Source of the DNA: CAZVJA01 sp964626885
GTDB taxonomy: Bacteria; Planctomycetota; Planctomycetia; Planctomycetales; Planctomycetaceae
NCBI GenBank assembly: GCA_964626885.1
Contig: CAZVJA010000035.1
Coordinates: forward strand, 1 to 34,421
Length of the DNA: 34,421 bases
Direction of reading: 5' to 3'
The notes beneath the pieces were generated by a model. It saw only the letters and a list, made by a program, of their open reading frames with translations. It ran no database searches and had not been told where the DNA came from. Both the position numbers and the translations under genes were made by a program. This document shows positions 22,920 to 31,725 of this stretch, piece after piece. The number at the start of each line of letters is the position of its first letter. The first letter of the stretch is position 1.

Positions 22920-23167
22920 GATCCCTCCCTGGTGCGGCTGATGTCAGGCAATCCCTGCCGGTCAAATTCGCGCGTCCAGACGGACTCGGGCCTGGGCGCG
23001 TAGTATCTCCCCGCCGCAGTGGAGTTATCGTCGCTGCAATGCCCCGGCGTTGAAGAATGCTCCGGTCGAGTACCGGCGCTGGTGGGAGAGAAAATCCGCA
23101 ACTGTTAAAATGGTAAAAACGAGTGGTATTTAACGGGCCACGGTTCGCGATCAGGGTGTCGGCAGAC

Positions 23168-24292
23168 TCACCGGCATTGAGCCTTCCAGCGAAGCCAGTG
23201 ATCCGCGAGGACGATCGCCACCATCGCCTCCGCCATCGGCACAAAGCGGGGAAGCAGGCAGGGATCGTGCCGTCCTTTGGTGCGGATCGTCGTGGGCTTG
23301 CCACTGCTGGTGACCGTCTCCTGCTCGATGGGGAGACTGCTGGTGGGCTTCACCGCCGCCCGCAGCACAATCGGTTGGCCGGATGTGATTCCGCCGAGCA
23401 TGCCGCCGTGGCGATTCGTATCGGTGGTGATTCCGTGTTTGCCGCCGGGGCCCTTGCCCGTGGCGGGGCGGAACAGGTCGTTGTTCTCGCTGCCGCGCAT
23501 CGCTGCGCAGCCGAACCCGATGCCATATTCGACACCGAGCACCGCCGGCAGGCTGAAGAGGGCCTTGGCAAGGTCGGCCTTGATTTTGTCGAAGACCGGC
23601 TCCCCCAGTCCGGCGGGGACTTCGGTCGCGACGATCTCCGCCGCGCCGCCGATCGAATCTCCCTCTTTGCGGACTTCTTCAATCACCTGCACCATCCGGG
23701 CGGCGGCTTTGTAATCGGGACAGCGGACGATATTCGGCTCGCCGTCCGGCAGGGTTTCGACCTGTTCGAGCGTCACGCGTGCAGGATCGGCGATCTCGGC
23801 CGACACGTTGCCGACGCGGATCACGTAGCCGACGACCCGTCCGCCGAATTCCCGCGCGATCAGTTTCTTTGCGACGACGCCGGCTGCCACGCGGACGGCT
23901 GTTTCGCGGGCACTCGATCGTCCACCGCCGCGGTAGTCGCGAAAGCCGTATTTGGCATCGTAGGTGTAGTCGGCATGCCCCGGCCGGTAGACCTCTTTAA
24001 TGTCGCTGTAGTCGTGGCTCCGCTGATCGCGGTTGGGAATGAGAATCGCCAGGCTCGTCCCGGTGGTCTGACCTTCAAACACGCCGGAGAGGATTTCCGG
24101 GACGTCGGGTTCCTGGCGCTGCGTGACGATCTTGCTTTGCCCAGGGCGCCGTCGGTTCAGATCGGGCATCATGTCTTCAACTGTGAGCGGAATGCCCGGC
24201 GGCACGCCGTCAATAATGACGACATGGGCTGGTCCGTGGCTTTCGCCGGCGGTGGTGATGCGAAACGACTGTCCGAAAGAGTTGCCTGCCAT
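23168..24292 (-). CDS. aroC: Chorismate synthase
   Basis: This 374-aa enzyme catalyses the last shikimate-pathway step, 5-enolpyruvylshikimate-3-phosphate to chorismate, using reduced FMN. All family signatures are visible: GESHGPAHVVIIDGVPPGIP near the N-terminus, RRRPGQSKIVTQRQEPD, YRPGHADYTYDAKYG, DYRGGGRSSARETAVRVAAG and the C-terminal RHDPCLLPRFVPMAEAM. Length is normal. The ATG at 24292 starts MAGNSFGQSFRITTAGES as expected. It lies 86 bases downstream of the RND pump gene on the same strand; whether it has its own promoter is unclear. Confidence 0.98.
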   Translation of the reverse strand: MAGNSFGQSFRITTAGESHGPAHVVIIDGVPPGIPLTVEDMMPDLNRRRPGQSKIVTQRQEPDVPEILSGVFEGQTTGTSLAILIPNRDQRSHDYSDIKEVYRPGHADYTYDAKYGFRDYRGGGRSSARETAVRVAAGVVAKKLIAREFGGRVVGYVIRVGNVSAEIADPARVTLEQVETLPDGEPNIVRCPDYKAAARMVQVIEEVRKEGDSIGGAAEIVATEVPAGLGEPVFDKIKADLAKALFSLPAVLGVEYGIGFGCAAMRGSENNDLFRPATGKGPGGKHGITTDTNRHGGMLGGITSGQPIVLRAAVKPTSSLPIEQETVTSSGKPTTIRTKGRHDPCLLPRFVPMAEAMVAIVLADHWLRWKAQCR

Positions 24293-24378
24293 GCTCTTAT
24301 TCTAGCTCACCGTGAGGCCATTGCGAGACTGAGCGGACGTCGTACCCTGAGGTAATTTGGAGGAGAAACAATTCGGCG

Positions 24379-27300
24379 CTATTGCTCCTCGCGCTCGGTT
24401 CCGATGGAAATCTCCACGCCGGAATCGCCGAGCGGGTCGTGTTCCATTCCCTCTTGGCCGTTTCCATTGCCGCTAACCGTGGTCCCCTGCCGGCGGCCCC
24501 GTTTTTCGTCCTCAGTGCTACCATTATCGTCATGGCCATTGGCGTGGCCTTCGCCCACAATCGGCACGAAAATCGACTGAGCGGATTCGGACGACTCCAC
24601 CGCCACCGCGGCTTCCACCACAAACGGCTCGAATGTAGCTGGCATCGCGACTTTCACGGGTTCGGATTCCTCGTCATCCAATCTGAAAACCTTGTGGAGA
24701 ATACGGGTCATTCCCCGTTTGGCATCCATCGCCAACGTAAAGCCGACCGGAATGAGCACGAGTGTGAAGACGGTCGAGACCGACAATCCCCCAAGAATGA
24801 CCGCGCCAAGACCTCGATACAGTTCGCTGCCGGCCCCCGCCGCCCAATGCAGATATCCCCCTTCCCAACTCGGCACCGGAACGACGAGCGGCAACATGCC
24901 CAGGAGAGTGGTGCCGGTGGTCATCAGAATGGGTCGCAGCCGGGTACGAGCGCTTTCGACAATCGCGTGCCGCTCGTCCCAGCCTTCTTCGTGCATGAAG
25001 TTGATCCCTTGATGCACGATCAGAATCGCGTTGTTCACCACGGTGCCGATCAGGATCACGAACCCCAACAGCGTGAGCATGTCGAGCGGCTGGTTGGTGA
25101 AGAGGTTCACCACCGCCAGCCCCGCGAAACCGCCGACCAGCGCCAGCGCGATGCTCGTCATCACCACCAGAGGATGGAAGAACGATTCGAACAGCCCGGC
25201 CATCAGCAGATAGGTGATGAGCATTGCCAGCACCAGGTTCCACTGCATGTCAATTCGCGCCTGATCGAGCTTGTCAGCCGTCCCAGCAAGACGAATTTGA
25301 TACAACCCGCTCTCGAAGGTCGGCGTCTGCAACAGCGGCCTGCGAATTTTTTCGTTAATCGTGTTGAGAGCTTCTCCCAGCGGGATATTCGGCGCGGGAG
25401 TCAACTGAATCGTGACCGCCCGCTGACGCTCGATGTGATTCACCTGTTCGGGACCGCTCGCGAGCTTGACATCGGCCACTGTGGAAAGAGCCACGACGTT
25501 GCCGGTCGACGTGCTGATCGGCAGGTTGCCGACGTCCTGCGTATTCCGTGCGTATTCGTCGGCCCCGTAAACCACCAGGTCGATCTTTCGCCCCTCGTGC
25601 CAGTAGTCGGCTGCGTACGCGCCGTCGACGAGTGCATTGACGACATACCCCAGATCGGCGGCCGTTACCCCCGCTTCGGCGGCTTTGTCCCAACGGGGGA
25701 TGACGTGCAATTCCGGGCTGGCGAGGTCGAGACTCGGCACGGGGCGCAACTGGTTTCCCTCGGTCATCGGGAATTCCTGCATGCACATGCCGAACGCCTT
25801 CTGCCCCTCGCGGACCAGAACCTCGAGATCCGGGCCGGTGATTTCGATGTCGATCGTCCGGCCGCCGCTGATACCGCTTTCAAACAAGCTCGCCTGCTTG
25901 ACGAAGGCAAACGTCCCGGGGACTTTGCGGGCCACGGCCGACATCAACGGCACAAGTTCCGAGGCGCGCAGCTCATCGTTGGCCCGAGCCCCCATGAAGA
26001 GCGACCGCCCCCGCGCGACGAAGAAGAAGCTGTGAATCCGTAAGCCTTTGTACGGATCATCCTGGATGTTCTCTGAAATCGGCATTTCCCAGAGCGGGGA
26101 GAGTTCCTGCTCGAGCGATTTGCCGATTTCGATCATATGATCGATGTTGTAGCCGGGCGGAGGCATCAAGATTGCGATGACAAGATTGCGGTTACCTTCG
26201 GGCAGATACTCCGTCTGCGGCTGGAGCGCGAGTGCTCCCATGATCGAACCGATAACGAAAACGCAGACGACCGCCAGCCGCTTGAGTGTGTTGAATCGGC
26301 CGCGCTGCATCCGTTCCAGTCCCGATGCGAAGGCGTTCGTCATGCGGGTCGCCAGCGCCACGAGTCCGAACAGCCCGGGAGGCTTGAGCAGGTCCTCGCC
26401 TGATCGTCGGCGGCGCAGCAGCCGTTGCGCCGCGACGGGAACAACCGATACCGAGACAATCAGCGATAAGCCCACCGCACAACTGATTGCAATGGCGATG
26501 TCCTTGAACAATTGTCCCGCCTGACCCTGCTGGAAGATCACCGGGATGAAGACCGCCAGCGTCGTCGCGGTTGAGGCGAGCACCGCCCCCCAAACCTCAA
26601 GAGTCCCCTTGCGTACCGCTTCATCCGGCTGCAACCCAAGATTGTAATGCCGATAAATGTTCTCCAACACGACGATCGAGTTATCGACCACCATGCCGAC
26701 GGCGAACGCCATTCCCGCCAGGCTGATGACGTTGATGCTCCGCCCGAACGCTCGGACAAACAGGAACGTGGCGATCACGCTGATCGGAATCGAGATTCCG
26801 ATGATCAGCACCGAGCGCGGACTGCGCAAGAACAACAGCAGCACCGCAACCGCCAGCGCGCCGCCGACATAAATATTGCCGATCACCAGGTCGGTCGCGG
26901 AGTGAATGTATTCGGTCTGGTCGTAAACCTGTTCGAGTTGCAGCCCCTTCTGCTTGAGAATTCCGGTGTTGAGTTCCGCGAGCGCGATTCTCAAGGAATC
27001 GCCATGACGGATTTTGGCTTCGGAAAGCTCCAACTGCGTCAACTCGCCGTTGTGGTCGAGATCGAGCTGCTCTATCGGCGGCCCCATGATCTCCAGCACG
27101 TTGGTGTAAGGGGCCTGCTGCGCATTGATCGCCAACGCGGGGACCCCCTTCTGACGGACGAGCCCGTCCGGCTTGCGATACGCCACGCCGACCGTCCCAA
27201 GATCGCGGACCCGAATCAGGTTGTTTTCGCGGCGGGCAACGATCGTATCCGCCACTTCCTCGGGCGAGGCATATTGCCCGATCGTCCGGACGACGTTTCG

Positions 27301-28131
27301 CAATATTCCTTCCTGAATGTCGCCGCCGGAGGTGTTCTTGTTCTGCGACTGAATCGCCCGGCGGACATCAGCTATCGTCAGCTTCGCCGCCGCCAGTCGT
27401 GCGGGATCGACCACCACGCGAAACTCTTCTTCCCGCCCACCGAGGACGTTCGCGTTGGCAACCCCGTCGACTCGCTCGAAGCGGGCCTCAATCGTGTCTT
27501 CAGCGAACTTCCGCATCTTCGTGGGGTCGCTTTTCCCCTCCACGAGCGGCACAAGTTTGGGATGCGTCTGGGCCAGCTTCGTCAACAGGGCCGCGTCGAT
27601 CCGTTCCGGATGCTCAATCATCGGCCGCAGAATCGGCTCCAGATCCGCATCGGGATTCAATTTCAGAAATGTCGTCAATTCCTCGGCCGTCGGCGGGAGC
27701 GGCGTCAGGATAAACCACGCAATCGCGTTCGCGTTCGGATCGACCGAAGTGATCGTCGGCTCCTCGACGTTTTCGGGGTATTCGCGCACCTGGTTCAGCT
27801 TGTCGCTGACCTTCGCGCGGGCATCCGCCAGATCGACGCCAACCTCAAACTTCATGCGAATCGTACCGAACGAATCGGTACTCTCGCTCTTCAGCTCGCG
27901 CATTCCCTCGACGCTCTTGAGCTGTTCTTCTTGCTCTTCGATGATTTCCCGCTCGATCTCTTGCGCGCTGGCTCCCGGCCAAACCGTGGTCACCGTGATC
28001 TCCGGCTCGATGACTTCCGGAGTCAACTGCACCGGTGTGCCGAAGAGCGCCACGAACCCGAACAGCACCGCCAGGATCACCCCGACGGCCACCTTCACCG
28101 GGTTGCGAATACAGTATTCAATCAAACCCAT
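24379..28131 (-). CDS. RND efflux pump, inner-membrane subunit, with EF-hand loop
   Basis: This 1250-aa RND (AcrB/HAE-like) transporter is longer than the usual 1020-1060 aa. The N-terminal MGLIEYCIRNPVKVAVGVIL, the porter motif WPGASAQEIEREI, and helix 4 GMAFAVGMVVDNSIVVLENI (Asp483, with Asn484 where AcrB has a second Asp) are all present. Helix 10 reads GTVVNNAILIVHQG and lacks the AcrB Lys. Three regions explain the extra length. Residues about 143-208 insert a helical segment in the first porter domain. Residues 357-368 (DLDHNGELTQLE) form a canonical EF-hand loop. The last 90 residues are a low-complexity acidic tail (GHANGHDDNGS, GNGNGQEGMEHD). It starts 4 bases after the adaptor stop, with GGAAGTGAG as ribosome binding site. 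The substrate is unknown. Confidence 0.93.
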   Translation of the reverse strand: MGLIEYCIRNPVKVAVGVILAVLFGFVALFGTPVQLTPEVIEPEITVTTVWPGASAQEIEREIIEEQEEQLKSVEGMRELKSESTDSFGTIRMKFEVGVDLADARAKVSDKLNQVREYPENVEEPTITSVDPNANAIAWFILTPLPPTAEELTTFLKLNPDADLEPILRPMIEHPERIDAALLTKLAQTHPKLVPLVEGKSDPTKMRKFAEDTIEARFERVDGVANANVLGGREEEFRVVVDPARLAAAKLTIADVRRAIQSQNKNTSGGDIQEGILRNVVRTIGQYASPEEVADTIVARRENNLIRVRDLGTVGVAYRKPDGLVRQKGVPALAINAQQAPYTNVLEIMGPPIEQLDLDHNGELTQLELSEAKIRHGDSLRIALAELNTGILKQKGLQLEQVYDQTEYIHSATDLVIGNIYVGGALAVAVLLLFLRSPRSVLIIGISIPISVIATFLFVRAFGRSINVISLAGMAFAVGMVVDNSIVVLENIYRHYNLGLQPDEAVRKGTLEVWGAVLASTATTLAVFIPVIFQQGQAGQLFKDIAIAISCAVGLSLIVSVSVVPVAAQRLLRRRRSGEDLLKPPGLFGLVALATRMTNAFASGLERMQRGRFNTLKRLAVVCVFVIGSIMGALALQPQTEYLPEGNRNLVIAILMPPPGYNIDHMIEIGKSLEQELSPLWEMPISENIQDDPYKGLRIHSFFFVARGRSLFMGARANDELRASELVPLMSAVARKVPGTFAFVKQASLFESGISGGRTIDIEITGPDLEVLVREGQKAFGMCMQEFPMTEGNQLRPVPSLDLASPELHVIPRWDKAAEAGVTAADLGYVVNALVDGAYAADYWHEGRKIDLVVYGADEYARNTQDVGNLPISTSTGNVVALSTVADVKLASGPEQVNHIERQRAVTIQLTPAPNIPLGEALNTINEKIRRPLLQTPTFESGLYQIRLAGTADKLDQARIDMQWNLVLAMLITYLLMAGLFESFFHPLVVMTSIALALVGGFAGLAVVNLFTNQPLDMLTLLGFVILIGTVVNNAILIVHQGINFMHEEGWDERHAIVESARTRLRPILMTTGTTLLGMLPLVVPVPSWEGGYLHWAAGAGSELYRGLGAVILGGLSVSTVFTLVLIPVGFTLAMDAKRGMTRILHKVFRLDDEESEPVKVAMPATFEPFVVEAAVAVESSESAQSIFVPIVGEGHANGHDDNGSTEDEKRGRRQGTTVSGNGNGQEGMEHDPLGDSGVEISIGTEREEQ

Positions 28132-28135
28132 CGGC

Positions 28136-29689
28136 TCACTTCCGATCTTTCGAAGAGTCCGTGGGAGCGCGATCGCCCGATGGCTTCACAGGGGGTGAAT
28201 CGTTTTTAGTATCGGGACCGCTTGCTGCGGGGGGCGCTGCTTCGGAACCTTTTTGCGGCGGTGCTCCGCCAGGAGGACCTCCAGACGTCTCTTCCGCGGA
28301 AATTTGCTGCCCCTCGGCCGCCAATTGCACACTTTGGAGCGGCCGTAACCGCTGGGCTCCCTCGACGACAGCTTGCATGCCCGCCGCGAGCCCCGGTGCC
28401 GACACCTCAATGAATTCCCCGTCGCTGATTCCAGTCTCGACGATGAACATCTGCGCCTTCCCGGTGCTCGGCTGCGCGGGAGGCGCAGCCGAGTCCGCGG
28501 TGTCTGGAAGGAATACGAACAACTGGTTGCCCCGTGTCGTGCGAATCACCGCGTCCTTCGGAACAAGCAGCGTTTCTTTGGGCGCTCCCTGGAAACGGAA
28601 TTCGACCATCATCCCTTCTTTCAGCACGGGCCGGCGGCGTCCTTCCACTTCGCGAAACTGGTTCTGTAGTCGGACCACGACCGGAAACCCGCGCGAGCCG
28701 GTTTCCCATTCACTGCGGGGAATGATCTGCACGATCGTCCCTTCCCACTCATCCGGTTCGATCCCTTTGACGTGGAACTTCGCCTTCTGCCCCAGTTGGA
28801 TCATGCCGAGATCCCACTGATCGACCAGCGCCGCCACGTCGACAGTATCGAGCTTCGTCAGCGTGACGATCGGATCACCCTTCGACAGCCATTGGCCGAG
28901 ATACGTATGAGACTTCGAGATGTAGCCTGCAAACGGTGCTTTCGTCGTTCGCTTTTCCTTTTCGGCTTCGAGGTATGCGACGTGAGCCTTTTGGGCCTCG
29001 AACCGTGCCCGAGCCTGCGCGATTTCTTCCTGGCGCGGGCCGGCTTTCACTCTGTCGCACGCTGCCGTGGCAGCGTCGAGCAGTTTCTGCGCCGCCTGAC
29101 GGCGCTCGCTGGCATCATCAAGATCCTCTTTGTTCGCCGCGTTCTTGTCGAACAGTTGCTGCATCCGCTTCAATTTGGCTGTCGCATTCGTCAACGCGGC
29201 CTGCGCCACGCCGACTTTTGCTTCCGCTTCGGCGATGTCTTCTTGTCGAGAGCCGGCTTCCAGTTCTTTCAGATCCTGTTCGCGCTCCGCGAGGATCGCG
29301 TTGTTTTGCTCAATTTCCAGATTGGTCGTTTCCATCCGAAGACGGGACAAAACCGTTCCCGCTTCGACGAATTCCCCGGTATCCTGCGGATACTCCGCCA
29401 CGACGCCGTCAGCGCCCGAAGCCACAATACTCGTCCAGCGCGGCAACACGCTGCCGACGACGTTCAGTTGAGGCGATACGGCCCGCTTCTCAATCGGCGC
29501 CACGCGCACCAGCGCCGGAGGCATTCCCCCTGCCGACGGACCTTGCTTCCCCGCCGGCTTTGCTTCCGCCGTGCCGGAGGAACAACCGGCAACAGCGCAG
29601 AGGATGGCTGCCGCGCATACTCCGCTCGCGATGAACACCCACGACGCGGCAGATGCCAGCTTCCGGACGGACTCAGGATTGCGACACAT
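28136..29689 (-). CDS. RND periplasmic adaptor (membrane fusion) lipoprotein
   Basis: This 517-aa adaptor links an RND pump to an outer-membrane channel. It has a signal sequence ending in a lipobox-like VAGC (Cys36), so it is probably a lipoprotein. A biotinyl/lipoyl-like half (RWTSIVASGADGVVAEYPQD) follows, then a long alpha-helical hairpin with two similar strands (ELEAGSRQEDIAEAEAKVGV and RVKAGPRQEEIAQARARFEA). The second lipoyl half is TTKAPFAGYISKSHTYLGQW, and beta-barrel and proximal domains come next. The last 60 residues are a Pro/Gly/Ser-rich tail. I chose the ATG at 29689; a TTG at 29695 is also possible. It lies between the MarR gene (83 bases) and the pump gene (4 bases). No outer-membrane channel gene follows. 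Confidence 0.92.
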   Translation of the reverse strand: MCRNPESVRKLASAASWVFIASGVCAAAILCAVAGCSSGTAEAKPAGKQGPSAGGMPPALVRVAPIEKRAVSPQLNVVGSVLPRWTSIVASGADGVVAEYPQDTGEFVEAGTVLSRLRMETTNLEIEQNNAILAEREQDLKELEAGSRQEDIAEAEAKVGVAQAALTNATAKLKRMQQLFDKNAANKEDLDDASERRQAAQKLLDAATAACDRVKAGPRQEEIAQARARFEAQKAHVAYLEAEKEKRTTKAPFAGYISKSHTYLGQWLSKGDPIVTLTKLDTVDVAALVDQWDLGMIQLGQKAKFHVKGIEPDEWEGTIVQIIPRSEWETGSRGFPVVVRLQNQFREVEGRRRPVLKEGMMVEFRFQGAPKETLLVPKDAVIRTTRGNQLFVFLPDTADSAAPPAQPSTGKAQMFIVETGISDGEFIEVSAPGLAAGMQAVVEGAQRLRPLQSVQLAAEGQQISAEETSGGPPGGAPPQKGSEAAPPAASGPDTKNDSPPVKPSGDRAPTDSSKDRK

Positions 29690-29772
29690 TTTCAAGTGCG
29701 GACCCTTTCAACGATCACTTACGGTTGTGCAGCGACGAAACAGACGACCACGGAATAATTGCCGATGTCACC

Positions 29773-30261
29773 TCAGCGGACGTTATCGGACACTCCAACG
29801 CACGCCCCAGATCCGCGCGAGGCCTCCGCCTCGTCACCGACATTTTGACGAATGGCCTCACAGGTTCGTTTGAGACTCGCCAGATCCTCGGCCGGAACTC
29901 CCTCGATCGCCCGTTCCCGCACCCTGTGACAGCATTCCACCATCCGCGTCCAGACCGCTTCGGCTTTGGGAGTAGGACGAATGCGCTTCTTGCGGCGATC
30001 TTTGGAGCAGCAGGTCCGTTCCAGCCAGCCGTCCCGTTCCATCCGGGTGAGGATTCCCGCCAGCGTCGGCGCTTCAATCCCCAACCGCTCCGCCAATTCG
30101 ACCTGCGACTGGTCTTCTTCAAACGACAGCCACGCGAGAACTTCCCATTGGCGAAGCGTGATGTTTTCCTTGGTGAGCTCTGTGCTGAGCGCCCGCCGCA
30201 ATGCGTGGGTTGTCATTGTCACCCAACACCCCACGCTCCCCTCAAAGTCGTATTGCAACAC
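29773..30261 (-). CDS. MarR-family transcriptional regulator
   Basis: This 162-aa winged-helix protein of the MarR family is the likely ligand-responsive repressor of the pump operon. The N-terminal dimer helix reads HALRRALSTELTKENITLRQ, then WEVLAWLSFEEDQSQVELAE. The recognition helix is LGIEAPTLAGILTRMERDGW and the wing ERTCCSKDRRKKRIRPTPKA. The wing contains the D-x-R-x-K/R signature. The start is GTG at 30261 with GGGG upstream; family members of this type begin with a similar DFEGSVGCWV segment, which argues against the ATG at 30216. Its own promoter overlaps a palindrome (30298-30311), so autorepression is likely. The last 20 residues (EAEASRGSGACVGVSDNVR) are an unremarkable tail. Confidence 0.92.
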   Translation of the reverse strand: MLQYDFEGSVGCWVTMTTHALRRALSTELTKENITLRQWEVLAWLSFEEDQSQVELAERLGIEAPTLAGILTRMERDGWLERTCCSKDRRKKRIRPTPKAEAVWTRMVECCHRVRERAIEGVPAEDLASLKRTCEAIRQNVGDEAEASRGSGACVGVSDNVR

Positions 30262-30297
30262 AGCTTCAACCCCCGCTTACCTGGCCCGAACTGGTTC

Positions 30298-30348
30298 GTT
30301 AGCACGCTAACCAATACTCATCATAGGATCCCCTTGGGGGGGGAGCAA
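30298..30348 (-). promoter_or_regulatory. Promoter and palindromic operator of the marR-RND operon
   Basis: On the minus strand TTGCTC (30348-30343) and TATGAT (30325-30320) are exactly 17 bases apart. Just downstream of the -10 lies the perfect palindrome GTTAGCACGCTAAC (30298-30311), covering the expected transcription start. Palindromes of the TTAGC-N-GCTAA kind are typical MarR-family operators. The MarR start codon is 37 bases further on. The rest of the divergent gap (30349-30508) shows no clear promoter for the plus-strand gene. Confidence 0.6.
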
Positions 30349-30508
30349 GCTGGGCCTTCGGGTAAAAAGACCGGATTTCAAGGGAAGTTTCGCCGAATAC
30401 GGTATCGTCTTCCTCTCACACTGGTCCTTGCGGGCAAAGCCGGGTCCCGCACAATCACAATCACGAAGACAACCGTTCAATCACAAACCACTTTTGGAGT
30501 GCCGCCAA

Positions 30509-31069
30509 ATGGGCTTTTCAATCGCCTGGATCTCGGTCAAGGGGCAGCCGAAAGAGTTTGTCCTTGAACAAATGGGACTGCGCCCCACGGGCAATTTCGA
30601 CGAAACGTTCAACGGCCCGACCGATGGCGTTCCCCTTCCCGGCGGCTGGTACACGGTGATTGGCCAAGGCTGTGATTATGCATTCAAGCAGATGCAGGCC
30701 ATCCGGCGGATCTCCCAAGTCGCCGACATCGTCATCGTTGGTGTCGAAGAACATGTGATGTCGGCGTATGCGGAGTACTGGTCAAACGGCAAACAAATGT
30801 GGTGGCTCTGCCACAATGCTTCCGACGGGCCGAACCACCTGGATACCAGCGGCCAACTTCCCCCAGAGTTCACGGCGGTCCGGTCGGAGCTCGAAGAGAA
30901 ACAACAGTCTGAAGGGGATGCCGACTATATCTTTGATATTCCAGTCGAACTCGCAAAGCGAATCACCGGCTTCAGGCATGACGAGGATCTACCGGAATTG
31001 GGAGCCAGGCCGTACGAAGAACTCTCCCCGATCGGCCAGGCAAAGCGCTGGTGGCAGTTCTGGAAATAG
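30509..31069 (+). CDS. Uncharacterised 186-aa protein
   Basis: I recall similar proteins in diverse bacteria but no assigned function. Visible parts are the start MGFSIAWISVKGQPKEFVLE, a LGLRPTG segment, PLPGGWYTVIGQGCDY, the central ISQVADIVIVGVEEHVMSAY, WSNGKQMWWLCHNASDGPNH, and a C-terminal YIFDIPVELAKRITGFRHDE. It is soluble, acidic towards the C-terminus and Trp-rich, with no signal peptide. The ATG at 30509 has GGAG about 12 bases upstream; the frame is open from 30428 but that part is unlike protein. It is divergent from the MarR operon and followed by a strong terminator hairpin. Confidence 0.75.
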   Translation: MGFSIAWISVKGQPKEFVLEQMGLRPTGNFDETFNGPTDGVPLPGGWYTVIGQGCDYAFKQMQAIRRISQVADIVIVGVEEHVMSAYAEYWSNGKQMWWLCHNASDGPNHLDTSGQLPPEFTAVRSELEEKQQSEGDADYIFDIPVELAKRITGFRHDEDLPELGARPYEELSPIGQAKRWWQFWK

Positions 31070-31115
31070 CCTGCTCCCGGCAATTCATCCCCCCATGGCT
31101 CCCTTCGAAAAGACA

Positions 31116-31141
31116 AAACCGGGACGAAAACGTCCCGGTTT
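31116..31141. terminator. Strong hairpin terminator
   Basis: AAACCGGGACG, loop AAAA, CGTCCCGGTTT is a perfect 11-bp stem 46 bases after the stop of the 186-aa gene. The T-tract is short (TTTCTGTT). The A-rich left flank (GAAAAGACAAAA) gives a U-rich tail on the minus strand, so it may terminate in both directions between these convergent genes. Confidence 0.8.
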
Positions 31142-31223
31142 CTGTTGGGCCAAAACGAATCTGGTGCTCTGAGCGGCTGTCCGACGAGTGAAACTTTTCA
31201 GCTCATCGGCCGGGCCGACTTCG

Positions 31224-31484
31224 TCACTCCCCACCCTTCTTTTTGGGCAGGGCCACCGAGTAGAGCATGGTCACCGCGCCGACAGAGAGGAGGCTGAACG
31301 CCGCCCAATCCGGGGGGTCATACACCTTCTGCCGGGGAACGGTCATCTGGCTGAACATCCCGCGGAAGCCCTGCGTCCGCATCGCTTCTTCGCGCGACGA
31401 GAGCGTGATCTTGTCCACGAATAACAGGCTCACGCCCCACAGCGTGATGAACAGGCCGATCGAAAAGAAGGTTGCTCGCATCAT
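31224..31484 (-). CDS. Small two-helix membrane protein, unknown function
   Basis: This 86-aa protein has a hydrophobic helix at residues 4-24 (ATFFSIGLFITLWGVSLLFV) and a second at about 65-80 (AAFSLLSVGAVTMLYSVALP). A polar loop of about 40 residues lies between them (SSREEAMRTQGFRGMFSQMT) and the C-terminus is lysine-rich (KKKGGE). I recognise no family. The first of two adjacent ATG codons (31484) has GGAAG five bases upstream, which supports it; the frame stays open further upstream but codes an Arg/Ser-rich, non-membrane stretch. It is convergent with the 186-aa gene and divergent from leuB. Confidence 0.65.
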   Translation of the reverse strand: MMRATFFSIGLFITLWGVSLLFVDKITLSSREEAMRTQGFRGMFSQMTVPRQKVYDPPDWAAFSLLSVGAVTMLYSVALPKKKGGE

Positions 31485-31725
31485 GAGACTTCCAGCGTCG
31501 CGAAAGGGGGGAGATTGTCGGATCGCCGGTCGCCGTCCCAAGGGAAAGGAGTGCAGCGACAATGCGGCTTTTCCATTACTCGAAAATATCGGTGAGTGCC
31601 GCAATCGACTTGACGCAGCCGGGCACCGCACCGCGCAAACGCCGGGAATCGGCCCATTTACGCCGATTTTCGCGGATGCGTGGGTGCTGGAGTTTCCCCA
31701 CTAACCCCGATACAGTAACGATTCT

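Noticed and set aside
22234..23304. A minus-strand open frame of about 356 residues overlapping the GT41 start and the upstream gap
   Set aside because: It is a frame-shifted shadow of the TPR region with Arg/Ser/Pro-rich composition and no recognisable domain. The GT41 frame has TPR and catalytic motifs.
24382..28209. Two very long plus-strand open frames (24382-26043 and 26647-28209) opposite the RND pump gene
   Set aside because: They are antisense shadows in GC-rich DNA. Their translations are rich in Arg, His and Gln with no domain, while the minus strand encodes an unmistakable RND transporter.
23168..30261. A resistance island with mobile elements around the RND operon
   Set aside because: No transposase, integrase or flanking repeats lie around it. 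Chorismate synthase directly downstream suggests a chromosomal core context.
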